Shown: positions 17,902 through 25,479 of the stretch, in pieces
Layout of the letters: each line of letters begins with the position of its first letter
Numbering within the stretch: position 1 is the stretch's first letter
NCBI RefSeq assembly: GCF_041435115.1
Contig: NZ_CP108046.1
Coordinates: forward strand, 2,418,001-2,482,000
Direction of reading: 5' to 3'
DNA from: Streptomyces sp. NBC_00289
GTDB taxonomy: Bacteria; Actinomycetota; Actinomycetes; Streptomycetales; Streptomycetaceae
DNA length: 64,000 nt
Notes under the pieces: generated by a model
What the model saw: only the letters and a program-made list of their open reading frames with translations
Databases searched by the model: none
Told to the model about the DNA's origin: nothing
Made by a program: the position numbers and the translations under genes

Positions 17902-18482
17902 TGGGTGAATCCGAGACGGGCCTGCGGGCCCGGCTGGTCGAGGTCGGCGTGGACCTGGTCGCCCGGGAGGGCGCGCAGGCGCTCACCCTCCGGGAGATCG
18001 CCCGCCGGGCCGGTGTCTCGCACGGGGCGCCGCGCCGCTACTTCCCCACCCATCTGGAGCTGCTGTCGGCCATCGCACGCCGCGGCTTCGCCGAACTGGC
18101 CGAGCGCGCCACAGCCGCCACCGGCGACGGGACGGCGTCCGCGCGCACCCAACTGGCGGAACTGAGCCGCTGCTACGTGGAGTTCGGGCTGGGCAACCGC
18201 GGCATGTACGAGTTGATGTTCCGTCACGATGTGCTGGCCAGCGGGCATTTGGGTCTACGCGACACCAGCCTGCCGCTGTTCGGACGGCTGGTGGACCTGG
18301 TGGGCCGGGCCCGCCCCGACGTGGACTCCCGGCTCGTCGCGGGCGCGCTGTGGGCGAACCTGCACGGTCTCGTCCAGCTGTGGAGCTGGGAGAGCCTCCA
18401 ACTCGCTTCGGGGGAAGCCGAGTTCACACGCCTTCTGCGGGCGGCCCTGGACGCGCACCTGGGCCCGGAGGCCGCCGAATGA
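17901..18482 (+). CDS. TetR-family regulator of adjacent efflux pump (193 aa)
   Basis: The N-terminal DNA-binding domain reads VGVDLVAREGAQALTLREIARRAGVSHGAPRRYFPTHLELL, the TetR helix-turn-helix, with SHGAPRRYF as recognition helix. The C-terminal domain resembles TetR_C proteins that sense hydrophobic drugs (YVEFGLGNRGMYELMFRHDVLA). An in-frame GTG lies two codons before the ATG at 17901; the ATG is chosen because the second operator box ends on it and a leaderless start is likely. The stop overlaps the efflux gene start (ATGA). The pair is almost certainly autoregulated and drug- or metabolite-induced. Confidence 0.88.
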   Translation: MGESETGLRARLVEVGVDLVAREGAQALTLREIARRAGVSHGAPRRYFPTHLELLSAIARRGFAELAERATAATGDGTASARTQLAELSRCYVEFGLGNRGMYELMFRHDVLASGHLGLRDTSLPLFGRLVDLVGRARPDVDSRLVAGALWANLHGLVQLWSWESLQLASGEAEFTRLLRAALDAHLGPEAAE

Positions 18483-19942
18483 CCGGCACGGCCCCTGAAA
18501 GCCCCGGAGCACCGAAGGCACCGAAGGCACCGAAGGCACCGAAGGCACCGAAGGCACCGAAGGCCATCATGACCCGGCACCAGCGGCTCACCCTGGTGAG
18601 CAGTGTGACGGGAGCGGCGCTCGTGGCGCTGGACGGCACCGTCCTCACCGTCGCGCAGCCCACGCTGCGACGGGACCTGAGCGCGTCGTTCGCCGCGGTG
18701 CAGTGGGCCAGTACCGGGTATCTCGTCGCGGTGGCCGCCCTCCTGGTGTTCGCGGGACGGCTGGGCGACCGGCACGGGCACCGGCGGCTGTTCGCGGCCG
18801 GGATGGTGGGCTTCGGTGTCACCTCCGCCGGGATCGGTCTGGCGCCCGGCGTCGGCTGGGTGATCGCCCTGCGGGTCGTCCAGGGCGTGTTCGGCGCGCT
18901 GCTCCAGCCCGCCACGCTCGGGATGCTGCGGGCCGCGTTCCCGCCGAACCGGCTGCGCGGTCCGATCGCCCTGCGCACGGCGGCGATCGGCATCGCGGTC
19001 GCCGCCGGGCCCGTCCTCGGCGGGGCGCTGGTCACCGAAGTGGGCTGGCGGGCGGTGTTCTTCCTGAACATCGTGCCCGCCCTGCTGTTCGGCCTGCTCG
19101 CCCTCGCCACGGCCGACCCACGGCAGGTCTCCCCCGCCCGGCTGGACGTGCCGGGCGCGCTGCTGCTCGCGGCGGGTCTGGCCTGTCTGGTGCACACCCT
19201 CGTCGTGCTGCCGGAGTCCGGCTGGACGACCGGGAGCGGGCTCGGTCTGGCGGCGGTCGCGGTGACCGGCGCGGTCTTCGTCCGGCACGAGCGCCGTACG
19301 TCGAGCCCGCTGGTGCCGCCGGGCCTCGTCGGCTCGGCGGCGGTGGGGTCCGCGCTCGGCATCCTGGTGGCCGCCTCGGCGTCCCTGTCAGGCACGCTGT
19401 TCGTCTGCACCTACGTCCTGCAGGACACCCTCGGCCTCGATCCCCTCGCCGGCGCCCTGCGCAGCCTGCCGCTCGCGGTGCTGATGGTGGCGGCCGCCCC
19501 CGCGAGCGCGGTGCTGCTGCGCCGGGCCGGAGCCCGCCGTACGACGACGGCCGCGATGGCCGTGCTCACCCTCGGCGTCCTGGTGCTGTCGCGGGCCACC
19601 GGGACGCCGGCGCTCTGCACCGGCTTCGCGCTGCTGGGCGCCGGGTTCGGCACCGTGATGGTGGCGGCGACCCACGTCGTCGTACGGCAGGCGCCCGTCG
19701 GGGCGGCCGGGGTGGCGGGCGGGCTGCAGCAGACCGCGATGAACGTCGGGCCGGTGCTCGGCGTGGCCGGCGCGGCCACGTTGATGGGGCTGCGGGCCGG
19801 TCCGCATCTGCCGCTCGCGGTCCTGTCGGCCGTGGCGGCGGCCGGCGCGGCGGCGGGCCTGGCCCTGCCGGGACGTTTCGCCACGACCACTGACGATCAA
19901 CGCGATCCGAGTGACCGTTCACCTGTTCCTGCGCCACGATGA
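18479..19942 (+). CDS. DHA2-family (EmrB/QacA-like) MFS efflux transporter (487 aa)
   Basis: A 14-helix drug:H+ antiporter. Motifs: LDGTVLTVAQPTL in helix 1 (the D1 motif), GRLGDRHGHRRLF in the loop between helices 2 and 3, and GPVLGGALV in helix 5 (antiporter motif C). The N-terminus carries six APK tripeptide repeats before the first membrane segment; a second ATG at 18569, directly after the repeats, could be the real start. The main start overlaps the TetR stop by 4 bp. It exports an unknown toxic or signalling compound, induced through the adjacent regulator. Confidence 0.88.
   Translation: MTGTAPESPGAPKAPKAPKAPKAPKAPKAIMTRHQRLTLVSSVTGAALVALDGTVLTVAQPTLRRDLSASFAAVQWASTGYLVAVAALLVFAGRLGDRHGHRRLFAAGMVGFGVTSAGIGLAPGVGWVIALRVVQGVFGALLQPATLGMLRAAFPPNRLRGPIALRTAAIGIAVAAGPVLGGALVTEVGWRAVFFLNIVPALLFGLLALATADPRQVSPARLDVPGALLLAAGLACLVHTLVVLPESGWTTGSGLGLAAVAVTGAVFVRHERRTSSPLVPPGLVGSAAVGSALGILVAASASLSGTLFVCTYVLQDTLGLDPLAGALRSLPLAVLMVAAAPASAVLLRRAGARRTTTAAMAVLTLGVLVLSRATGTPALCTGFALLGAGFGTVMVAATHVVVRQAPVGAAGVAGGLQQTAMNVGPVLGVAGAATLMGLRAGPHLPLAVLSAVAAAGAAAGLALPGRFATTTDDQRDPSDRSPVPAPR
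18509..18562 (+). repeat. 9-bp tandem repeat (GCACCGAAG x6) coding for APK units
   Basis: Six exact copies in a row, in frame, giving a lysine- and proline-rich cytosolic tail on the efflux protein. Exact identity suggests recent slippage expansion, so copy number may vary between strains. Confidence 0.95.
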
Positions 19943-20008
19943 GGTCTGAGGGCAATCCGGCGGGGTAGGTCGGACGGCACCTCGACGAACGCACCTCGGA
20001 GGAGAACG

Positions 20009-21238
20009 ATGGCACAGCTGCGACAAGAGGTCGATCCGGGCGAGGCCGGCCTGGACGCGAAGGCGCTGGACCGCCTCGACCAGCACTTCGCCCACTACGT
20101 CGACGAGGGACGCCTGCCCGGCTTCCTGGTGGCCGTCTCCCGCGGCGGACGTGTCGCCCACCTCACCGCACACGGCCACCGTGACCTCGCCGCCGGACTG
20201 CCGGTCGAGGCCGACACCCTGTGGCGGATCTACTCCATGACCAAGCCGGTCACCTCCGTCGCCGCGCTGCTGCTGGTCGAGGAGGGCCGGCTGTCGCTCG
20301 ACGACCCGGTCGCCCGCCACCTCCCGGCCTTCGCCGACCCGCAGGTGTACGTCGGCGGCTCCGGCGCCGGTCTCCGGACCCGCCCGGCCGACGGGCCGAT
20401 ACTCGTCCGGCACCTGATGACCCACACAGCGGGCCTGACCTTCGCTTTTTACCACAACCACCCCGTCGACGCGCTCTACCGCGAGGCCGGTCTGGAGTCG
20501 GCCGTGCTACCGGGCTCGAACCTCGCCGAGACGGTCGACGTGTACGCCGGCCTGCCGCTCCAGTTCGAGCCGGGCACCGAGTGGAACTACTCCGTCGCCA
20601 CCAACGTCCTCGGCCGGATCGTGGAGGTGGTGTCCGGGCAGCCGCTCGACACGTTCCTCGCCGAGCGGATCTTCGGCCCCCTCGGCATGACCGACGCCGG
20701 GTTCCACGTGCCGCCCGAACAGCGGGACAGGCTTGCGGAGTTGTACGGCGACACCGACGGCGGCGGCATCGAGCCGATCCCCGGTCTGCCCCTCCACGGC
20801 CGCCCCCGCTTCCTGTCCGGCAGCGGCGGCATGGTGGCCTCCGCGCACGACGTCCACCGCTTCGCGGAGCTGCTGCGCCGCCGCGGCGAGCTCGACGGCA
20901 CCCGTCTGCTCGCCCCGCGAACAGTGGACCTGATGACCTCCAACCAGCTGCCCGGCGGCGCCGACCTGCGCTCCTTCGGCAGCCGTCCGGCCCACGACGA
21001 GCCCGGCAACGACGGGGTCGGCTTCGGCCTCGGTGTCTCTGTGGTGATCGACCCGGAGCGCACGAAGGCCCCCTCCGGCCTCGGCACCTACGGCTGGAGC
21101 GGGGTGGCGACGACGACGTTCTGGGTGGACCCCGGCCGTGACCTCACCGTGCAGTTCATGACGCAGGTACGGCCGAAGGGCTCGCACAGCATCTACCCGG
21201 AGCTCAAGCGACTGGTCCACGAGGCGGTCACGGACTGA
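20009..21238 (+). CDS. serine hydrolase, beta-lactamase-fold family VIII esterase (409 aa)
   Basis: The SxxK motif is S76-M-T-K79 in LWRIYSMTKPVTSVA. The tyrosine general base is probably Y194 in EWNYSVATNVLG, as in EstB-like esterases. GTYGWSGVATTTFWVDP near the C-terminus replaces the KTG strand. No signal peptide is visible, so it is likely cytosolic. The substrate is probably an ester or a small amide; true beta-lactamase activity is unlikely without an export signal. ATG at 20009 with GGAGGAG upstream. It follows the efflux gene by 66 bp on the same strand, but functional linkage is not shown. Confidence 0.83.
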   Translation: MAQLRQEVDPGEAGLDAKALDRLDQHFAHYVDEGRLPGFLVAVSRGGRVAHLTAHGHRDLAAGLPVEADTLWRIYSMTKPVTSVAALLLVEEGRLSLDDPVARHLPAFADPQVYVGGSGAGLRTRPADGPILVRHLMTHTAGLTFAFYHNHPVDALYREAGLESAVLPGSNLAETVDVYAGLPLQFEPGTEWNYSVATNVLGRIVEVVSGQPLDTFLAERIFGPLGMTDAGFHVPPEQRDRLAELYGDTDGGGIEPIPGLPLHGRPRFLSGSGGMVASAHDVHRFAELLRRRGELDGTRLLAPRTVDLMTSNQLPGGADLRSFGSRPAHDEPGNDGVGFGLGVSVVIDPERTKAPSGLGTYGWSGVATTTFWVDPGRDLTVQFMTQVRPKGSHSIYPELKRLVHEAVTD

Positions 21239-21281
21239 GCCGGTGCCGGTTCCTCCGGCGGTCGAAGGCTGATCGACCGCT

Positions 21282-21302
21282 GATCGGCCACTGCCGCCGA
21301 TC
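21282..21302. terminator. weak hairpin between convergent esterase and saccharopine dehydrogenase genes
   Basis: GATCGGC and GCCGATC (7-bp inverted repeat, 7-nt loop) in the 66-bp convergent gap. Position suggests a terminator; stability is modest. Confidence 0.35.
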
Positions 21303-21304
21303 GG

Positions 21305-22462
21305 CTACTGATCGACGCGCAGGGTGAAGTCGATTCCCTCCCGGGCCAGTTCATCCAGCCACTGTCCGGACCGTGCCGCCGTCTCCGCGGCCCGGTTCAG
21401 GCCCGGCGGGAGGGAGCCACCCAGGATGTGGCGGACGCCGAGGGCCAGCGGACGGGAGACGCAACGCGCCATCGCGCTCTCCCCGGCGTCCCCCACCAGG
21501 TCGAGGAGGTAGCGGCCCGACCAGGTCCGCCCCCGCGGTGCGCGCACGTCCAGCGACACGGCGAGCACGACCCGGTCACGGTCGGCCTCCGTGGTGGGGT
21601 GGGCGGCGGCCAACTCTCCCGCCAGCGCGGTGATGCGGGCGTCGTCGCCGCCCCTGAGCTCCTCGAAGACGTCGTCCCAGGCCCGCAGCCAGCCGTCCAG
21701 ACGCAGGGTGCCGCGGACGAAGGTGCGCGGCCGCCAGGCGGGCGGCAGACCGTACTGCTCGACGAAGGGCACGCTGTCGCGGTTCGGGTACGCCTCGAAG
21801 GTCTCGCCCTCGACGATCAGCCGCCGGGTCGCCTCCCACGGCCGTCCGGCGGTGGTCTCGGCGCCGTCCTCGATGTAACGGGCCGGGGAGCGCAGGGCGT
21901 TGAGGACTCCCGCGGGCGCCCAGCTGAAGCGGTACCGGAAGTCGTTGGGGACCGCGGGGACGCCACCGCAGTAGGAGGTGAGCGAGTAGGACACGCCGGC
22001 CGTGTCGTCGCCGATCGCGCTCCGGGCCCGGCCGGCCAGGCTGTGCGCGAAGAGGTGGTCGATCCCCGGGTCGAGCCCTGCCTCGGTCAGGACCACGAGC
22101 CCCGCCCGCGCGGCCTCGGGCACCTGCTCGAGCACCGCGTCCGACACATAGCTCGAGCAGGCGAAGTGCGCCCGCTCGCGCACGCAGACAGCCAGCAGGG
22201 CGGCGTGCTCGGGCGCCGGAAGCATCGACACGACGACATCGCCGGGTGCCAGTTCGCCGGCGAGCGCGGTCGGCGTGTACGCGCGCGGCTCGGCGCGTCC
22301 CGCAAGGCCGAGCGCCTCCAGGGCCCGTGCGGCGCGCTCCTCGGTGCGGTGCCACAGCCGTACCCGTCCGGCCGTGTCGCACAGCGTCGCCAGACCGCTG
22401 CCGGTGGACAGGCCCGCGCCGATCCAGTGGACGGTGGCGCCGGCGGCAACACGGTCAGACAC
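21305..22462 (-). CDS. saccharopine dehydrogenase family protein, glutamate-forming (LYS9) type (385 aa)
   Basis: An N-terminal Rossmann fold (TVHWIGAGLSTGSGLATL) is followed by VVVSMLPAPEHAALLAVCVRERAHFACSSYVSD, the conserved family segment, then LTEAGLDPGIDHLFA near residue 130. TSYCGGVPAVPNDFRYRFSWAP matches the saccharopine-binding segment. Enzymes of this type interconvert saccharopine and aminoadipate semialdehyde plus glutamate. Its first 8 bp overlap the preceding LYS1-type gene, so the two are coupled. Having both types side by side is the fungal or plant saccharopine pattern. Direction (lysine breakdown or semialdehyde supply) cannot be told from the sequence. Confidence 0.82.
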   Translation of the reverse strand: MSDRVAAGATVHWIGAGLSTGSGLATLCDTAGRVRLWHRTEERAARALEALGLAGRAEPRAYTPTALAGELAPGDVVVSMLPAPEHAALLAVCVRERAHFACSSYVSDAVLEQVPEAARAGLVVLTEAGLDPGIDHLFAHSLAGRARSAIGDDTAGVSYSLTSYCGGVPAVPNDFRYRFSWAPAGVLNALRSPARYIEDGAETTAGRPWEATRRLIVEGETFEAYPNRDSVPFVEQYGLPPAWRPRTFVRGTLRLDGWLRAWDDVFEELRGGDDARITALAGELAAAHPTTEADRDRVVLAVSLDVRAPRGRTWSGRYLLDLVGDAGESAMARCVSRPLALGVRHILGGSLPPGLNRAAETAARSGQWLDELAREGIDFTLRVDQ

Positions 22463-23495
22463 GACGGAACTCCTCGGAGGCCTGGTGGAACCGGTCCAGG
22501 CAGCGCGCCCACGGGCCGCCGGCCGGGAAGTCGAGCAGCTGGGGCAGCAGCGCGGCGGAGAAGTCGGTGCTGGACTCCTTCGGCAACAGGGACGGCAGGT
22601 TGTCGATGGCGATCAGGTCGAGCGGTGGATCCTCGCGCAGCCGCCGTACGGGCTCCGCCCACTCGGTGGTGCGGTCGTAGACCGGCAGCACGTTGAGGGG
22701 CGAGCCGACGTCGCAGGTGACGTCGCAGAGCGTGCGCAGCCGGCGGGCCGGGTCGTCGAGATCCGTCTCCCGGAGGAAGGGCGGGACGGGGCTGGTGGCG
22801 AGGACCGCGTTCACCATCACGTCGTGGTCCAGCAGGGCCCGGCGGTCCAGGTCCCGTGTCTCGTCGATGTCCCAGCAGGTGGGGTCGACGCCGGCGGCGG
22901 CGAACCCGGCGCGGGCGCCCCGGCCGCTGCGGCCCAGCGCGCCGACCACCAGCGCGGTGAACTCCTCGTCCCCGGCGGCGCTCCGCAGCGTCTCGTCCAG
23001 CTCCTGCCTGCCCGTGGGCGTCAGCGGCACGGGCAGCCGGCCGCGATGCCGGAGGACGGCCAGGGCGGCGCCGAGGTAGCCGGCCCAGAAGCCGAAGGCG
23101 GCGAGCCGGCGGCCCTTGTCGTCCACCAGGTACTCGAGGTCGAACAGGGCACCGCCGCCGGCGGCGAACCGGCCGAGCAGGTCCGCGGCGCCCGGCTGCC
23201 GCTTGTAGGCGTGTCCGAAGAAGATGTGCCGGTGCGCCAGTCCGTCCGGCCGGGCGGGGAGTTCCTTGAGGCCGAGGACGACGGCGTCCTCGGGCGCCGA
23301 CACCCACGAGGCCGCGGGCGCGGTCCGGCAGCCCACCGCCTCGTACTCCTCGACGGGGAAGATCCGCTGCGGTGACTCCTCGACGGTGAGTCGCACGCCG
23401 TCGGCCACCAGCCGTCGGGCGTCGGACGGCACGATCGAGGTGCGCCGCTCGGTGGCGCGGTCCTCGTGGCGCAGCCACAGGTGGAGCTCGGTCAT
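22455..23495 (-). CDS. saccharopine dehydrogenase, lysine-forming (LYS1) type (346 aa)
   Basis: An AlaDH/PNT-like N-terminal domain: LRHEDRATERRTSIVPSDARRLVADG is the lysine/alanine-dehydrogenase signature near residues 8-33. HIFFGHAYKRQPGAADLL follows, then FDLEYLVDDKGRRLAAFGFWAGY and a second domain with VVGALGRSGRGA as nucleotide-binding loop. LYS1-type enzymes join lysine and 2-oxoglutarate through saccharopine. The start ATG at 23495 overlaps the stop of the FAD oxidoreductase gene by 4 bp. The operon order FAD enzyme, LYS1-type, LYS9-type suggests a complete lysine or pipecolate/aminoadipate-semialdehyde module. Confidence 0.85.
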   Translation of the reverse strand: MTELHLWLRHEDRATERRTSIVPSDARRLVADGVRLTVEESPQRIFPVEEYEAVGCRTAPAASWVSAPEDAVVLGLKELPARPDGLAHRHIFFGHAYKRQPGAADLLGRFAAGGGALFDLEYLVDDKGRRLAAFGFWAGYLGAALAVLRHRGRLPVPLTPTGRQELDETLRSAAGDEEFTALVVGALGRSGRGARAGFAAAGVDPTCWDIDETRDLDRRALLDHDVMVNAVLATSPVPPFLRETDLDDPARRLRTLCDVTCDVGSPLNVLPVYDRTTEWAEPVRRLREDPPLDLIAIDNLPSLLPKESSTDFSAALLPQLLDFPAGGPWARCLDRFHQASEEFRRV

Positions 23496-24637
23496 ACGCG
23501 GTTGACCTCCGGTCGCGGGGCGTCGGCCGCGAACCGGCCGGCACTCAACGGGCTGACGTCCACGAAGGGTACGCGGCCCAGGTAGAGGTCGCGGACGACC
23601 TCTCCGACGGCCGGCCCCTGGAGGAAGCCGTGACCCGAGAAGCCGGTCGCATACAGAAAACGGGAGACCGAGGACGCTTCACCGATCAGGGCGTTGTGAT
23701 CCGGGGTGACCTCGTACAGGCCCACCCAGCCGCCGGTGCGGCGCAGGTCCAGCAGGGCGGGAGCGCGCCGCTCCATGGCCGCGCAGAGGCGGGGGATCCA
23801 GCGGTCGTGGGTGTCGGTGGCGAAGCCGGGACGTTCGTCGGGGTCGGACATGCCGACGAGGAGACCGGGACCTTCGGCGTGGAAGTAGAGGCTGGTGCTG
23901 AAGTCGATGGTCATGGGCAGGGCGGGCGGCAGTGCGGCGAACGGTTCGGTGACGGCGATCTGGCGGCGCAGCGGCTGCACGGGCAGGTCCACCCCGACCA
24001 TCGCGCCGACGGCCCGGGACCAGGCGCCGGCCGCGCAGACGACGGTGTCGGTGGCGATGCGGCCCAGGGTCGTCATGACGGCCGTGATGTGGTCGCCGCG
24101 CAGTTCGACGCCGGTGACCTCGGTGTGCCGCAGAATCCGGGCGCCGTGGGCGCGGGCGGCGGCCGCGTAGCCGTGGACGACGGCTTCGGGGGTGCAGTGA
24201 CCGTCGTCGGGCGAGTGGGCGGCCGCCACCAGGCCGTCGGTGGTGATCAGCGGGGAGAGCCGCCGGGCCTCGGCCGGGTCGATCATGCGGCTCGGCACTC
24301 CCAGGGAGTTCTGCAGCCGCACGCCCGCCTCGAAGGAGGCGGCCTCCTCGGGTGTCGACAGCAGGAACAGGTAGCCGACCCGGTGCAGGCCGATGTCGTG
24401 ACCGGTCTCCTCCTCGAACCGGCCGAACGCCTCCAGGCTGCGTGCGCCCAGCTGGATGTTGAGCTCGTCGGAGAACTGGGCGCGGACCCCGCCCGCGGCC
24501 CGGGAGGTGGAGCCGGCGGCGAGTTCGTCCCGTTCGACCAGGACGACGTCACGCACTCCGGCGCGGGCCAGGTGGTAGGCGATGCTCGTACCCATCACCC
24601 CGCCGCCGACGACGACGACCGCGGCCTGTGTGTTCAC
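23492..24637 (-). CDS. FAD-dependent amine/amino-acid oxidase, DadA/sarcosine-oxidase fold (381 aa)
   Basis: GGGVMGTSIAYHLARAG near residues 11-27 is the FAD-binding dinucleotide motif, followed by VVLVERDELAAGSTSRAAGG, typical of DAO-family enzymes that bind FAD and oxidise secondary amines. Near the C-terminus, GGWVGLYEVTPDHNALIGE and YATGFSGHGFLQGPAVGE close the FAD site. GTG start at 24637 after GGGAGA; an upstream ATG would add 37 unconserved residues. With two saccharopine dehydrogenases behind it, L-pipecolate oxidase or saccharopine oxidase would make sense, since both give aminoadipate semialdehyde. That assignment is inference. Confidence 0.8.
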   Translation of the reverse strand: MNTQAAVVVVGGGVMGTSIAYHLARAGVRDVVLVERDELAAGSTSRAAGGVRAQFSDELNIQLGARSLEAFGRFEEETGHDIGLHRVGYLFLLSTPEEAASFEAGVRLQNSLGVPSRMIDPAEARRLSPLITTDGLVAAAHSPDDGHCTPEAVVHGYAAAARAHGARILRHTEVTGVELRGDHITAVMTTLGRIATDTVVCAAGAWSRAVGAMVGVDLPVQPLRRQIAVTEPFAALPPALPMTIDFSTSLYFHAEGPGLLVGMSDPDERPGFATDTHDRWIPRLCAAMERRAPALLDLRRTGGWVGLYEVTPDHNALIGEASSVSRFLYATGFSGHGFLQGPAVGEVVRDLYLGRVPFVDVSPLSAGRFAADAPRPEVNRV

Positions 24638-24721
24638 GGGTGGCTCTCCCTGGCCTGGTCGGCCACGGCCCGGGCGGCTGCCGCGCCCCGGCGTCGGGAC
24701 CGACCCTGTTGTGGGGGCTCC

Positions 24722-24763
24722 GGAGAGGAAGAGGAGGTCATGGGTCACTCCCTCTTCCTGTCC
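24722..24763 (-). terminator. possible hairpin between the GTP cyclohydrolase and FAD oxidoreductase genes
   Basis: GGAGAGGAAGAGGAG (24722-24736) can pair imperfectly with CTCCCTCTTCCTGTCC (24748-24763) in the 144-bp gap between two same-strand genes. It may separate the two transcription units, but read-through is possible. Confidence 0.35.
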
Positions 24764-24781
24764 GGACCGGCGGGCGGGCGA

Positions 24782-25441
24782 TCAGGACCAGTGGGCCACG
24801 GCGTCCAGATGGGGCAGCACGTGGTCGAGCCGCTCCCGCTTGGTGCGCAGGTAGGTGATGTTGTTCTCGCACGGCGGGATCAGCAGCGGCACCGTCTCGG
24901 TGACCTCGATGCCGTGTTCGGCCAACGCCTCGCGCTTGCGGGGGTTGTTCGACATCAGGCGTACCGAGCGCACGCCGAGGTCGTGCAGCATCTCGGCGGC
25001 GACGCCGTAGTCACGGGCGTCCACCGGCAGGCCGAGCGCGAGGTTCGCCTCGACCGTGTCCAGGCCCTCGGCCTGCAGGGCCATCGCGCGCAGCTTGCCG
25101 AGCAGGCCGATGCCCCGGCCCTCGTGCCCTCTCAAGTAGACGACTATGCCGCGGCCTTCGGCGACGACCGCGCGCAGCGCGGAGGCCAGCTGGTCGCCGC
25201 ACTCGCAGTGCTGCGAGCCGAACGCGTCACCGGTCAGGCACTCGGAATGCAGTCGGGTGAGGACGTCGTCCGCGCCGATGTCACCGTAGACCAGGGCCAC
25301 TTGTTCGTCGCCACGGTCGTGGTCCAGATAGCCGACCGCCTCAAATTTCCCGTACACGGTGGGCAGCGGGGCATTCACGACGCGTTCGACGCCCGTCCGC
25401 TGCGGTGACTTCTTGCCGAGTACGCCAATGTTATCTGTCAT
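24782..25441 (-). CDS. GTP cyclohydrolase II variant, predicted FAPy-forming (219 aa)
   Basis: The fold is RibA-like: VHSECLTGD-type zinc site with C68, C79 and C81, then GHEGRGIGLLGKLRAMALQ and RLMSNNPRKREAL. In E. coli RibA the residue in IRAYALQ is Tyr105; here it is Met120 (KLRAMALQ). As I recall, the S. coelicolor homologue SCO6655 carries this same Met120 and releases the formylated intermediate FAPy instead of the deformylated pyrimidine, and changing Met to Tyr restores normal activity. The start at MTDNIGVLGKK (25441, AGGA upstream) makes the residue exactly 120. The gene diverges, with only 38 bp between starts, from a creatininase-family hydrolase. It is therefore probably not for riboflavin but for the adjacent pathway. 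Confidence 0.9.
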   Translation of the reverse strand: MTDNIGVLGKKSPQRTGVERVVNAPLPTVYGKFEAVGYLDHDRGDEQVALVYGDIGADDVLTRLHSECLTGDAFGSQHCECGDQLASALRAVVAEGRGIVVYLRGHEGRGIGLLGKLRAMALQAEGLDTVEANLALGLPVDARDYGVAAEMLHDLGVRSVRLMSNNPRKREALAEHGIEVTETVPLLIPPCENNITYLRTKRERLDHVLPHLDAVAHWS

Positions 25442-25479
25442 GATCTGGTTCCTAAGCAGAGACGAAAGGCCGTGAAGAA

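Noticed and set aside
24638..24748. Earlier ATG start for the FAD oxidoreductase
   Set aside because: It would add 37 residues of unconserved Pro/Gly/Arg sequence before the FAD motif. The GTG at 24637 has a good ribosome-binding site and normal motif spacing.
24782..25441. Housekeeping riboflavin GTP cyclohydrolase II
   Set aside because: The active-site Tyr is Met, no other rib genes are nearby, and the neighbours are unrelated to riboflavin.
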